IMG/VR virus record: IMGVR_UViG_3300042904_000070
Location: 1-42,412 of that record
DNA from: a virus
Direction: 5' to 3' (one strand)
Length of the DNA stretch: 42,412 nucleotides
Under the pieces are notes generated by a model, which searched no databases, was not told where the DNA came from, and worked only from the letters and a program-made list of their open reading frames with translations. Position numbers and translations under genes: made by a program. This document shows, piece after piece, positions 23,965-30,918 of the stretch. How positions within the stretch are numbered: position 1 is the stretch's first letter; every line of letters starts with the position of its first letter.

Positions 23965-24138
23965 ATGTCGCTGACCATCAACGTGACCTGGATGCCACGG
24001 CGCTGGACCACCTCGTTCAAGGGGTTCGAGTGCTGGTGCGGTCGGTCCTACGGGCCGGGCCGGAAGGTCGAGCTGACGCCGAGCCTCGTGTGGGGCCGGC
24101 TCATGATCGTCTGCAACTTCACCCGCTACGAGGCCTGA
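23965..24138 (+). CDS. Unrecognised 57-residue protein
   Basis: Starts MSLTINVTWMPRRWTTSFKG. It is Trp-rich with CWC. It begins two bases after the preceding stop and ends three bases before the next start. The packing supports a real gene although it is short. Confidence 0.52.
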   Translation: MSLTINVTWMPRRWTTSFKGFECWCGRSYGPGRKVELTPSLVWGRLMIVCNFTRYEA

Positions 24139-24141
24139 CCA

Positions 24142-24669
24142 ATGAACCAGCACGGCATCAACGGCGCCCGCTTCCTGAGCCAGGCCACCGAGGCGGCGCT
24201 GGCCGGCGACTACCACAAGGCCACCGCCCTGACGGGCATCGCCATCACCCACCTGATGGTCGCCGCCACGCCCGAGCCGAGCGACGAGCCTGCGGCCGAG
24301 ACCTTCGGGGTCAAGGTCGAGCGCTACCCCGGCTTCACGACGGACGGCACAGACCCCGAGGAGCCGGTCACCATCAACGGCTTCCCGGTCAGCTACTACA
24401 CCTCGGACATCCCCTACCGGCAGTACGACACCGTGCTCGGCTACCTCGCGAAGCACTACCCCGAGCGCCTGGAGCTGATCGACCAGGTGCCCGATGCCAC
24501 GATGCGGGATGGCTGGGCGCTCAAGCATCACTGCGCGCGGGTTGGCCAGCCGGTCTACAAGGTCAAGGCCCCGCTGTTCCTCCAGGACGAGGGCATCGAG
24601 GAGGTGAACGCCTACCCCATCGAGATCCTGGCGCATCGCTTCGGAGAGCCCGAGGCTGCGGCAGCCTGA
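24142..24669 (+). CDS. Unrecognised early protein, 175 residues
   Basis: Starts MNQHGINGARFLSQATEAAL. The N-terminal ~40 residues form helices with a TPR-like look (LAGDYHKATALTGIAITHLM). The middle is Glu/Pro-rich, and the C-terminal two thirds is mixed, with NGFPVSYYTSDIPYRQYDTV. It is the last gene of the early cluster before the intergenic gap that precedes the lysogeny regulator. No family recognised. Confidence 0.68.
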   Translation: MNQHGINGARFLSQATEAALAGDYHKATALTGIAITHLMVAATPEPSDEPAAETFGVKVERYPGFTTDGTDPEEPVTINGFPVSYYTSDIPYRQYDTVLGYLAKHYPERLELIDQVPDATMRDGWALKHHCARVGQPVYKVKAPLFLQDEGIEEVNAYPIEILAHRFGEPEAAAA

Positions 24670-24862
24670 CGCACCCTCTCAGAACTGCACAACGAATGGG
24701 CATATGAAGCTCGCTGGTTGAATTGAAGGCACCAAAGGGGACGGCCGGGAACGATAAGGCGAGATCACGTAGCGTGCCTCTGTGCAAGAGTTCCCTCTTG
24801 CCAACCGATGCCTGGGCACCTACGTGACCATCGGACAAACCACCAGCCCGGAGGCGATTACG
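24670..24862 (+). promoter_or_regulatory. Intergenic region ahead of the lysogeny regulator
   Basis: 193 bases, lower in GC than its neighbours (CATATGAAGC, TTGAATTGAAGG). It holds a small inverted repeat, CACG-TAG-CGTG (24766-24776). A promoter and operator for the regulator-integrase operon are expected here, but I cannot point to a convincing -35/-10 pair. Confidence 0.3.
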
Positions 24863-25210
24863 GTGGCACGGACCAACGGTACGCAACCACTCTGGAACCT
24901 GTTCCAGGCTGTCGAGGAGTTCAGGAAGCTCGACCAAGAGTTGCCGACGCAGACCGCGAACACCTTCCTCTACATCTGCGTGCATGAGGGCTGCACGATG
25001 AAGGACATAGCCGATGCCCTCGGCGTGGCTCAGTCGACCATGAGCCGGAACGTCTCGGCGCTGAGCAAGATCCACCGGCTGCGCAAGCCGGGGCTCGACC
25101 TGGTGAAGGCTACCGAAGACCCCTATGAGCGGCGTCGCAAGATCGTGACGTTGACGCCCAAGGGCAGGCAACTCAAAGAGCGCCTGCTGGCGCTCGCAAA
25201 TGGGAAGTGA
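24863..25210 (+). CDS. MarR-like winged-helix transcriptional regulator
   Basis: 115 residues from a GTG with GGAGG eight bases upstream. An in-frame GTG 27 codons earlier has no ribosome site. Residues about 31-70 form helix-turn-helix elements (TFLYICVHEGCTMKDIADAL, GVAQSTMSRNVSALSK). A wing follows (KIVTLTPKGRQLKERLLAL), the hallmark of MarR regulators. It is the first gene of the unit that carries the integrase, so it is the natural candidate for control of lysogeny. No CI- or Cro-type repressor is visible elsewhere. Its ligand and operator are unknown. Confidence 0.8.
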   Translation: MARTNGTQPLWNLFQAVEEFRKLDQELPTQTANTFLYICVHEGCTMKDIADALGVAQSTMSRNVSALSKIHRLRKPGLDLVKATEDPYERRRKIVTLTPKGRQLKERLLALANGK

Positions 25211-25213
25211 CCG

Positions 25214-25633
25214 ATGTTCACCTGGTACAAGGAGTTCCGCAAGCTCGGCGCCGTCTTCGCCGAGTACCCCACTGAGCCGGGGCGGCGGTTCGTCGAGGCC
25301 TACAGGGAGAACGGCGAGCTGTTCCTGTGGGTAGGTCGCCTGCACCTGATCGCCACCCACGCCAAGCGCCTCGCTCAGAACGGCGTCAACTCCGCCATCG
25401 TGTTCAGCGTGACCTGGTTCGAGGGGATGGTGACCCTGCTCCCCACCGTCAAGAGGGCAGCCGCCGCCGCCGCGATGGTGGCCACCGCCGCAACCACCAT
25501 GGAGCCGGCCATCTCCGTCGAGGCCGCGCCCGTCACGATCCAGATCGAGGAGACCACCGCATGGCTGTCGTCGCCGGCATCCGACTTCCCCGAGGCATTC
25601 GTGCCCGAGGCGACAGCTTCCTCGTCTCGGTAG
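25214..25633 (+). CDS. Unrecognised protein upstream of and overlapping the integrase
   Basis: 139 residues starting MFTWYKEFRKLGAVFAEYPT. A globular-looking N-terminal ~75 residues (RFVEAYRENGELFLWVGRLH) are followed by an Ala-rich hydrophobic stretch, VKRAAAAAAMVATAATT, and a Ser/Glu/Pro tail. It starts three bases after the regulator stop. Its last 73 bases overlap the integrase start in another frame. It could be an excisionase or regulatory partner by position only; no HTH is visible. Confidence 0.6.
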   Translation: MFTWYKEFRKLGAVFAEYPTEPGRRFVEAYRENGELFLWVGRLHLIATHAKRLAQNGVNSAIVFSVTWFEGMVTLLPTVKRAAAAAAMVATAATTMEPAISVEAAPVTIQIEETTAWLSSPASDFPEAFVPEATASSSR

Positions 25634-26583
25634 GAGCCGGACCCACCCGCCAGACGGCCACCTGCCACTCGCTCGAAGAGGCCCTCGCGAAGCAGCGGGA
25701 GCTGAAGGCAGGGGAGCCTTCGGCCCCCGCCGCCGAGGTCTGGACCCTCCAGCGGGCGCTCGACACCACCGTGCGGGTGGCCTGGGCTGACACCCGAGGG
25801 GAGCACACCGCCCAGGTCAACGCGCAGTCGGCGCTCGACCACTTCGGCCCGGAGACCACGCTCGATCGCATCACGACCGACGCGCTCGACGAGTACGTGC
25901 AGGCGCTCAAGGACGAGGGGCTGGCCAACGGCACCATCAACCGGAAGCTCGCGGCCCTGTCCAAGGTTCTGACCGTGGCCGTCGACCGCCGGGGCCTGGC
26001 CTTCAAGCCGAAGCTGCCACGCCTGCGGGAAGGGGTCGGCCGCATCCGCTACCTGACGGCGGACGAGGAGCGCGTCCTGCTGGGGCTGCTCGGGCAGTGG
26101 TCCATGCCGGATCACGTCGATGCCATCACCGTGCTGGTCGACACCGGGCTCCGGGTCGGCGAGCTGTTCCGCCTCACCGCACGTGACGTCGACCAGAGGC
26201 AGCGCCTGCTCCACGTGTGGGAGAACAAGGCCGACCACCCTCGCTCGGTGCCGCTGACCAAGCGCGCCTACGAGGTGATCAAGCGGCGCATGCACGGCGC
26301 TGCCTACGGTGGTCCCGACCTGTTCCCCTACAACCACGACTGGCTGCGCCGCCCCTGGGATCGAGCCAAGGTCACCATGGGGCTCGGCGACGACAAGCAG
26401 TTCGTGCCTCACACCCTGCGCCACACCTGCGCCAGCCGCCTGGTCCAGCGCAGCGTGCCGCTGAAGGTGGTCCAGGAGTGGATGGGCCACAAGACGATCC
26501 AGGTCACCATGCGCTACGCGCACCTGGCCCCGGCCAACCTGCTGGCCGCCGTCCAGGCCCTCGAAGGAGACGACGACCGATGA
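25561..26583 (+). CDS. int: Tyrosine-recombinase integrase
   Basis: 340 residues from the ATG at 25561 with GGAG upstream; the frame is open further 5' but that part has shadow-type composition. The N-terminal core-binding domain (about 60-145) includes TTDALDEYVQALKDEGLANG. Catalytic residues are visible: Arg198 in DTGLRVGELFRL, the beta-hairpin HPRSVPLTK, His284-x-x-Arg287 in HTLRHTCASRL, His310 in WMGHKTIQ and Tyr319 in MRYAHLAP. It catalyses site-specific integration and, with help, excision. The probable attP, a tRNA-Leu with flanking repeats, lies about 0.4 kb downstream. Confidence 0.95.
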   Translation: MAVVAGIRLPRGIRARGDSFLVSVGAGPTRQTATCHSLEEALAKQRELKAGEPSAPAAEVWTLQRALDTTVRVAWADTRGEHTAQVNAQSALDHFGPETTLDRITTDALDEYVQALKDEGLANGTINRKLAALSKVLTVAVDRRGLAFKPKLPRLREGVGRIRYLTADEERVLLGLLGQWSMPDHVDAITVLVDTGLRVGELFRLTARDVDQRQRLLHVWENKADHPRSVPLTKRAYEVIKRRMHGAAYGGPDLFPYNHDWLRRPWDRAKVTMGLGDDKQFVPHTLRHTCASRLVQRSVPLKVVQEWMGHKTIQVTMRYAHLAPANLLAAVQALEGDDDR

Positions 26584-26726
26584 ACACCACCACCATGACC
26601 CCCGTGCGTCTGCGTGAACTCGCCGATGCCCTCGACACCCTCGCCTCCGTGCTCGGCCAGACGGTCGAGTTGGTCCTGGAGGGCGATATGTCCGTCGTCA
26701 TCACGACGCCGGACGGCACCGCCTGA
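26580..26726 (+). CDS. Small protein after integrase
   Basis: 48 residues starting MNTTTMTPVRLRELADALDT. It has a helix followed by the strand-like VELVLEGDMSVVITTPDG. The start overlaps the integrase stop (ATGA), implying coupled translation. A small excisionase/directionality factor is conceivable by position, but no HTH pattern is visible. Confidence 0.6.
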   Translation: MNTTTMTPVRLRELADALDTLASVLGQTVELVLEGDMSVVITTPDGTA

Positions 26727-26773
26727 AGGGATGGCACCTGGTTCGACGACCGGACCGGATGGGCGGAGGGAGC

Positions 26774-26932
26774 ATGAACATCGCTGAGCTGATCGGCAAC
26801 GTCGTGATCGTGGTGGCCTTCCTGATCCTGATCGGCAAGGTCGTCGATGGGATCGACCACTGGTTCCAGATGCGTCGCCTAGACCGCATCCTCCGGGAGT
26901 GCGGCAAGGAGCCACCCCGCGAACAGACTTGA
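26774..26932 (+). CDS. Small single-span membrane protein
   Basis: 52 residues starting MNIAELIGNVVIVVAFLILI. One transmembrane segment (about residues 4-21) is followed by a charged cytoplasmic tail, HWFQMRRLDRILRECGKEPP. GGAGGG lies just upstream. It is the last gene before attP, so it might be a lysogeny-associated or superinfection-exclusion membrane protein. That is inference from size and place. Confidence 0.6.
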   Translation: MNIAELIGNVVIVVAFLILIGKVVDGIDHWFQMRRLDRILRECGKEPPREQT

Positions 26933-26951
26933 TCTGCTGCCCCGCCGTGGC

Positions 26952-27268
26952 ATGTTGCGTGTTGCGTCGATGTTGCGTTTGATGCGTGATGTTCCCCTAA
27001 TGTTGCCATGCCGGGGTGGCGGAATTGGCAGACGCGGCGGCCTCAAAAGCCGTTGTCCTTCAAGGACATGCGGGTTCGACCCCCGCCCCCGGCACCACCG
27101 GCACGACAGTCTCAAAATCTACCGCACCCTCCTACGCACCCCTCCAACTGATCCTCTAAGCTAGGCTTTCTGCCGGCTTCAGCCGGTGCGTACAGCTGCG
27201 CCCTGTTCCTATGCACGTTGCCAACAGACTGCACGGGTGGATCGCCCGTGTTGCGTATTTGTTGCGCG
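26952..27268 (+). other. attP: Probable attP: tRNA-Leu core flanked by TGTTGCGT arm sites
   Basis: Direct repeats TGTTGCGT lie at 26953, 26960 and 26971, with a degenerate TGATGCGT at 26980, left of the tRNA. Others lie at 27249 and, as TGTTGCGC, at 27260 on the right. All have the same orientation. Between them is a complete tRNA-Leu gene, the likely core identical to the host tRNA. A core bracketed by repeated arm-type sites near an integrase gene is the lambda-type attP plan; T7-like phages of Pelagibacter also integrate at tRNA-Leu. Confidence 0.75.
27010..27097 (+). tRNA. tRNA-Leu(CAA) with encoded CCA
   Basis: The full cloverleaf can be folded. The acceptor GCCGGGG (27010-27016) pairs with CCCCGGC (27087-27093). 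The D region contains GGAATTGGCAGA. The anticodon stem GCGGC/GCCGT (27037-27041/27049-27053) has loop CTCAAAA with anticodon CAA (27044-27046). A long variable arm, typical of Leu, follows, then the T arm GCGGG-TTCGACC-CCCGC. Discriminator A and CCA are encoded at 27094-27097. All stems are intact, so it may be functional and restore the host gene after integration. Confidence 0.95.
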
Positions 27269-27300
27269 TTCCCCTTCCGTTCCAACCATCGAGAGGCGCC

Positions 27301-29787
27301 ATGAACGACGACCTGATGCAGCGCCAAGCCGAGCTTGAGGCGGAGATGCAGGGTCTCGGGACCGATCAGTTCCGAGCCCGCCTCGCCCGAGCCCGAGACA
27401 CCCACGAGGAGAGCACCACCCCCTACGGTATCGAGATGGTCAGCCGGGCGATCGAGCCCTTGGCCAAGGCCATCGAGGCGTTCATCGAGAAGGCCATGGC
27501 TGGTGGCCGAGGCCGCCGGCACAGCGCCGTCAAGCCGCTGTCCCTGATCGACCAGCAAGTGGCCGCCTTCATCATCATGAAGGTGGTCCTCGACGGCATC
27601 ACCCGGACGCAGCCAGTGACCAAGGTCGCCATGCAGATCGGCGCCCAGCTGGACAACGAGCTGCACTACCAGGCCTTCGAGCAGCAGAAGCCGAAGCTCT
27701 ACGGCAAGGTTGCCGAGAGCGTCCGCCGTGCCTCGCACCGGGGCTACCGCGAGAAGGTCATGACCTACGCCGCCAACAAGTACGGCGCCGAGTACGCCTG
27801 CATGTCGCAGAAGGAGAGGCTGCACCTGGGCATGGCCTGCCTCGACCTGATGATCGAGGTGACCGGCTTCGCCAAGATCGAGACTACTCAGCTGCGGCGG
27901 GAGGTCAGATCGCTGCTGATCCCCACTGAGAAGGTCCTCGCCTGGATCAACTCGACCGTTTCCCGGTGCGAGCTGCTATCGCCGATGCTCCTGCCGATGC
28001 TGGTCGAGCCGAAGCCGTGGACCAGCCCAACTGATGGTGGCTACTACTCTCAGTTCGCGCGCCGTCACTTCGTCAAGACCTCGGCCACGAACCTGAAGCC
28101 GGTCCGCGAGCGGTGGGACGACATGGCCACCGTGCGTGAGGCCATCGAGCGCATTGACCGGACCGGCTGGCGCATCCGACAGGACGTTCTGGCGGTTGCC
28201 CACTGGTACTGGGACGCCGGCATCACGGTTGGCAAGCTCCCTCCTCGGGAGGATGTGGACCTCCCTCCATGCCCTGTCTGCGGGCAGAAGCCGGAGGGGG
28301 ACCACGAGCATCTCCGGGACGAGGAGATGAAGAAGCTCTGGAAGCGGGATGCCGCTCGCATCCACGGCTACAACGCCAAGCTCCGATCCAAGCGCCTCCA
28401 GGCGGGGAAGATCCTCTGGCTGGCCGACAAGTTCAAGGACGAGCCGGCGATCTACTTCCCGCACCAGCTCGACTTCCGCGGGCGGGTGTACCCGATGCCC
28501 CTGTTCCTGACCACGCAGGGCAACGACCTGGCCAAGGGACTGCTGACCTTCGCCAAGGGCAAGCCGATCAACGACACCGTCGCCGCGGGCTGGCTCATGA
28601 TCCACGGCGCCGGCGTCTTCGGCTACGACAAGGTGAGCCTGGACGGGCGCATCGCCTGGGTGCAGGAGAACGAGCAGCGCATCCTCGCCAGCGCCGCCGA
28701 CCCGCTCGGCCAGCGGTGGTGGACCGAGGCCGACAAGCCGTGGCAGTTCCTCGCCTTCTGCTTCGAGTGGGCCGCCTTCCAGGCCCACGGCTACGGCTTC
28801 GTCTCGACCCTGCCTGTGTCCCTGGATGGCAGCTGCAACGGCCTCCAGCACTACTCCGCCATGCTGCGCGACCCGAAGGGTGGCAAGGCGGTGAACCTGG
28901 TGCCATCCAACAAGCCGGCCGACATCTACCAGGAGGTGGCCAACGTCACGTTGCATAAGCTGCGCCGTATCGTATCCACCCCGGCAACCAACGACGAGGA
29001 GGAAGCCGAGAGGGTGCTGGCTCAGCAGTGGCTGGACTTCGGGGTGACCCGCAAGACCACCAAGCGGCCGGTCATGGTGGTGCCCTACAGCGGCACGCGC
29101 CATTCCTGCCGGCAGTACATCCAGGCCCACATCGAGGAGGAAGTGGAGGCGCGCAAGCTGCGCGACCCGAGCTACGCCTCGCCGTGGTCGATGGGTGAGC
29201 TGATGGCGCCGTCCCTGTTCCTGACGCGCCTCGTCTGGACCGCGATCGGGGAGGTGGTCGTGGCTGCCCGCAAGGCCATGGACTGGCTCAAGAAGGTTGC
29301 GGCCGCAACGTCCAAGGCGCAGCTGCCACTCCAGTGGGTGACCCCGGTGGGGTTCCCCGTCCACCAGGCCTACTACGACACCACGTCGCGCCGTGTGGAG
29401 ACGAGGCTGGGTGACAGCATCATGCGCCCACGCCTCCAGGAGTACCTGCCCACCATCAACGCTCGGGAGCAGGGCAACGCCTTCGCCCCCAACTTCGTCC
29501 ACTCCCTCGACGCCGCCGCCCTCCAGCTCTCGGTCTGCTACGCGGCGGACAACGGGATCGAGGAGTTCGCCATGGTCCACGACAGCTACGGGTGCCCGGC
29601 GGCCGACGCCGAGATGCTCGGGCAGTGCCTGCGCCATGCGTTCGTCGACCTCTACCAGGAGCACGACGTCCTGGCCGACCTCAAGGCCACCATCGAGGCG
29701 GCTCTCGGTTCCCCCCTCCCACCGCAGCCGGCGATGGGCAGCCTGGACCTGGAGCTGATCAAGCAGTCCGACTTCTTTTTCGCCTGA
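27301..29787 (+). CDS. Single-subunit DNA-directed RNA polymerase (T7 gp1-like)
   Basis: 829 residues from the ATG at 27301 with GAGAGG upstream (T7: 883). Motifs in order: DFRGRVYPMP (about 391), DGSCNGLQHYSAMLRD with metal ligand Asp509, KRPVMVVPYSG with Lys588 and Tyr596, APNFVHSLDAAALQ, HDSYG with Asp761, and the C-terminal SDFFFA. A CPVCGQKPEGDHEH insert near residue 325 could bind zinc. It would read the three AATACCTTCCCACTTAA-type promoters. The gene lies downstream of attP and upstream of the replication promoter. Its own transcription before integration must come from the early region. Confidence 0.97.
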   Translation: MNDDLMQRQAELEAEMQGLGTDQFRARLARARDTHEESTTPYGIEMVSRAIEPLAKAIEAFIEKAMAGGRGRRHSAVKPLSLIDQQVAAFIIMKVVLDGITRTQPVTKVAMQIGAQLDNELHYQAFEQQKPKLYGKVAESVRRASHRGYREKVMTYAANKYGAEYACMSQKERLHLGMACLDLMIEVTGFAKIETTQLRREVRSLLIPTEKVLAWINSTVSRCELLSPMLLPMLVEPKPWTSPTDGGYYSQFARRHFVKTSATNLKPVRERWDDMATVREAIERIDRTGWRIRQDVLAVAHWYWDAGITVGKLPPREDVDLPPCPVCGQKPEGDHEHLRDEEMKKLWKRDAARIHGYNAKLRSKRLQAGKILWLADKFKDEPAIYFPHQLDFRGRVYPMPLFLTTQGNDLAKGLLTFAKGKPINDTVAAGWLMIHGAGVFGYDKVSLDGRIAWVQENEQRILASAADPLGQRWWTEADKPWQFLAFCFEWAAFQAHGYGFVSTLPVSLDGSCNGLQHYSAMLRDPKGGKAVNLVPSNKPADIYQEVANVTLHKLRRIVSTPATNDEEEAERVLAQQWLDFGVTRKTTKRPVMVVPYSGTRHSCRQYIQAHIEEEVEARKLRDPSYASPWSMGELMAPSLFLTRLVWTAIGEVVVAARKAMDWLKKVAAATSKAQLPLQWVTPVGFPVHQAYYDTTSRRVETRLGDSIMRPRLQEYLPTINAREQGNAFAPNFVHSLDAAALQLSVCYAADNGIEEFAMVHDSYGCPAADAEMLGQCLRHAFVDLYQEHDVLADLKATIEAALGSPLPPQPAMGSLDLELIKQSDFFFA

Positions 29788-29810
29788 TCCATCCACCCCG
29801 TCATCACATG
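29783..29810 (+). repeat. 28-bp dispersed repeat, copy 2
   Basis: It spans the polymerase stop codon and differs from 19544-19571 by one base. It lies directly upstream of the replication-region promoter. Confidence 0.85.
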
Positions 29811-29824
29811 CCACGGTGGCGGGG

Positions 29825-29846
29825 TGAATTACCTTCCCACTTCACC
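29825..29846 (+). promoter_or_regulatory. Phage RNA polymerase promoter, replication-region copy
   Basis: TGAATTACCTTCCCACTT then CACC: two differences over 21 bases from the identical copies at 17423 and 40827. It lies between the polymerase gene and the next gene and would drive the DNA-metabolism genes. The sequence drift suggests different strength. Confidence 0.7.
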
Positions 29847-29865
29847 ATGCCAAACGGAGCACCTC

Positions 29866-30126
29866 ATGCTGATCAACCGTGACCGCCTGAACTCGATGCC
29901 CCTCGTCACCGCTGGCGAGGCCACGATGGGTGCGCTCGACGGCATCCAGCGGTTCCCGCGCGAGGCCCAGGTCATCGCGTCGGCAGCCCTCTTCGTCCTG
30001 ATGTGCGAGCGCTTCGGGCTCGACGCCCAGGACGTGATGTCCGCCACCAGCAACCTCATGAACCACGCCTCGGGGCGCCGGCCGGAGTTCGCCGCCGTCT
30101 CCGCGTACATGGCGGGGGAGCTGTGA
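29866..30126 (+). CDS. Unrecognised protein, first gene of the replication unit
   Basis: 86 residues starting MLINRDRLNSMPLVTAGEAT. Mostly helical, with REAQVIASAALFVLMCERFG then LDAQDVMSATSNLMNHASGR. GGAG precedes the ATG about 20 bases after the promoter. The stop overlaps the next start (TGATG). No family recognised. Confidence 0.68.
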   Translation: MLINRDRLNSMPLVTAGEATMGALDGIQRFPREAQVIASAALFVLMCERFGLDAQDVMSATSNLMNHASGRRPEFAAVSAYMAGEL

Positions 30127-30425
30127 TGCGCAACGCTATCGCGGTTCTCCTCGCCCTCGGCCTGACGACCTGTGGCCTGGCCGAGCCTTCCTTCGCCGCC
30201 AACAAGGTGTGCGGCGACCGCGCCGAGATCCTCAAGCGCCTCGAAGATGGCCACCAAGAGACCCGGCAGGCGCTCGGCCTGTCCGCCGATGGCGGCGTCA
30301 TCGAAGTCCTGGTCTCGCCCGAGGGTGGCTGGACGATCCTCGTGACCTACCCCAAGCGGCCGACCTGCGTGGTCGCCGTTGGGAAGGCCTGGACGACCCT
30401 CTCCATCGTGGGACAGCCCGCATGA
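30126..30425 (+). CDS. Exported protein of an alphaproteobacterial-type family
   Basis: 99 residues. A signal peptide (MRNAIAVLLALGLTTCGLAE PSFA) has probable cleavage after Ala24; the Cys is not in a good lipobox. The mature part CGDRAEILKRLEDGHQETRQ, then a Gly-rich turn and GGWTILVTYP followed by TCVVAVGKAW, matches a small secreted family I recall from many Alphaproteobacteria (one helix, then two strands with Cys). A periplasmic role during infection is inferred. It is unusual for a T7-like middle region. Its relation to the similar exported protein at 30550 is plausible. Confidence 0.68.
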   Translation: MRNAIAVLLALGLTTCGLAEPSFAANKVCGDRAEILKRLEDGHQETRQALGLSADGGVIEVLVSPEGGWTILVTYPKRPTCVVAVGKAWTTLSIVGQPA

Positions 30426-30553
30426 CCGAGCGCCTGATCGACCGCGCCGTGGCCCTGCTGGAGGCCGGACGGCTCGTACCCGTCGACCTGATCTTCCAAC
30501 TGACCGAGGCCGGGATCGACTTCTCGGCCCTTGAGGAGCTGCACGCCCAATGA
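30422..30553 (+). CDS. Small helical protein between two exported proteins
   Basis: 43 residues starting MTERLIDRAVALLEAGRLVP, ending FSALEELHAQ. Both ends overlap neighbouring genes by four bases (ATGA type), strong evidence of translation as part of a coupled string. Unrecognised. Confidence 0.58.
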   Translation: MTERLIDRAVALLEAGRLVPVDLIFQLTEAGIDFSALEELHAQ

Positions 30554-30858
30554 GGAACCTGACCGCCGCCGGCCTCGCCCTGGCGCTGGCCGCCTGCACC
30601 GCCTCGGCCCCGGCGTTCGCCTACGAGTACCGCGCCGTGGCGCCGACCAACTGCTGGCCCTCGCTGGACCAGTTCGTGGCGCACGAGCTGAACGGCAAGC
30701 CGATCCAGATGCTCCGCAACGGCGGCGCCTGGATGGACCTGATCGTCACCTGGAACAGCGGCACCGTCGAGCACATCGCGGTTGGGCCGACCCCCGAGGG
30801 CTTCTGCATCGTCGCCAGGGAGTTCGTCACGAGCCCCGAGGTGCAGGCCGCCGAGTAG
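30550..30858 (+). CDS. Second exported protein, possibly a distant relative of the first
   Basis: 102 residues. The signal peptide MRNLTAAGLALALAACTASAPAFA ends with a good signal-peptidase I site. An alternative lipobox LAAC at Cys16 would make it a lipoprotein. The mature part has two Cys (NCWPSLDQFV, GFCIVAREF) and GAWMDLIVTW, echoing GGWTILVTY and TCVVAVGKAW of the gene at 30126. It follows by a four-base overlap. Periplasmic or outer-membrane function is unknown. Confidence 0.66.
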   Translation: MRNLTAAGLALALAACTASAPAFAYEYRAVAPTNCWPSLDQFVAHELNGKPIQMLRNGGAWMDLIVTWNSGTVEHIAVGPTPEGFCIVAREFVTSPEVQAAE

Positions 30859-30918
30859 CCCCGGCCGGCCAGCCCTTCCGCACGCCCTGACATATCCACC
30901 TGAGGAAGTGATCCACAC

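Noticed and set aside
25327-25560. Extension of the integrase by 78 codons upstream.
   Set aside because: Arg/Asp/His-rich shadow translation of the preceding gene; a good ribosome site and typical N-terminus occur at 25561.
26580-26932. Excisionase among the two small genes after integrase.
   Set aside because: Neither shows a helix-turn-helix or winged-helix pattern; one is clearly a membrane protein.
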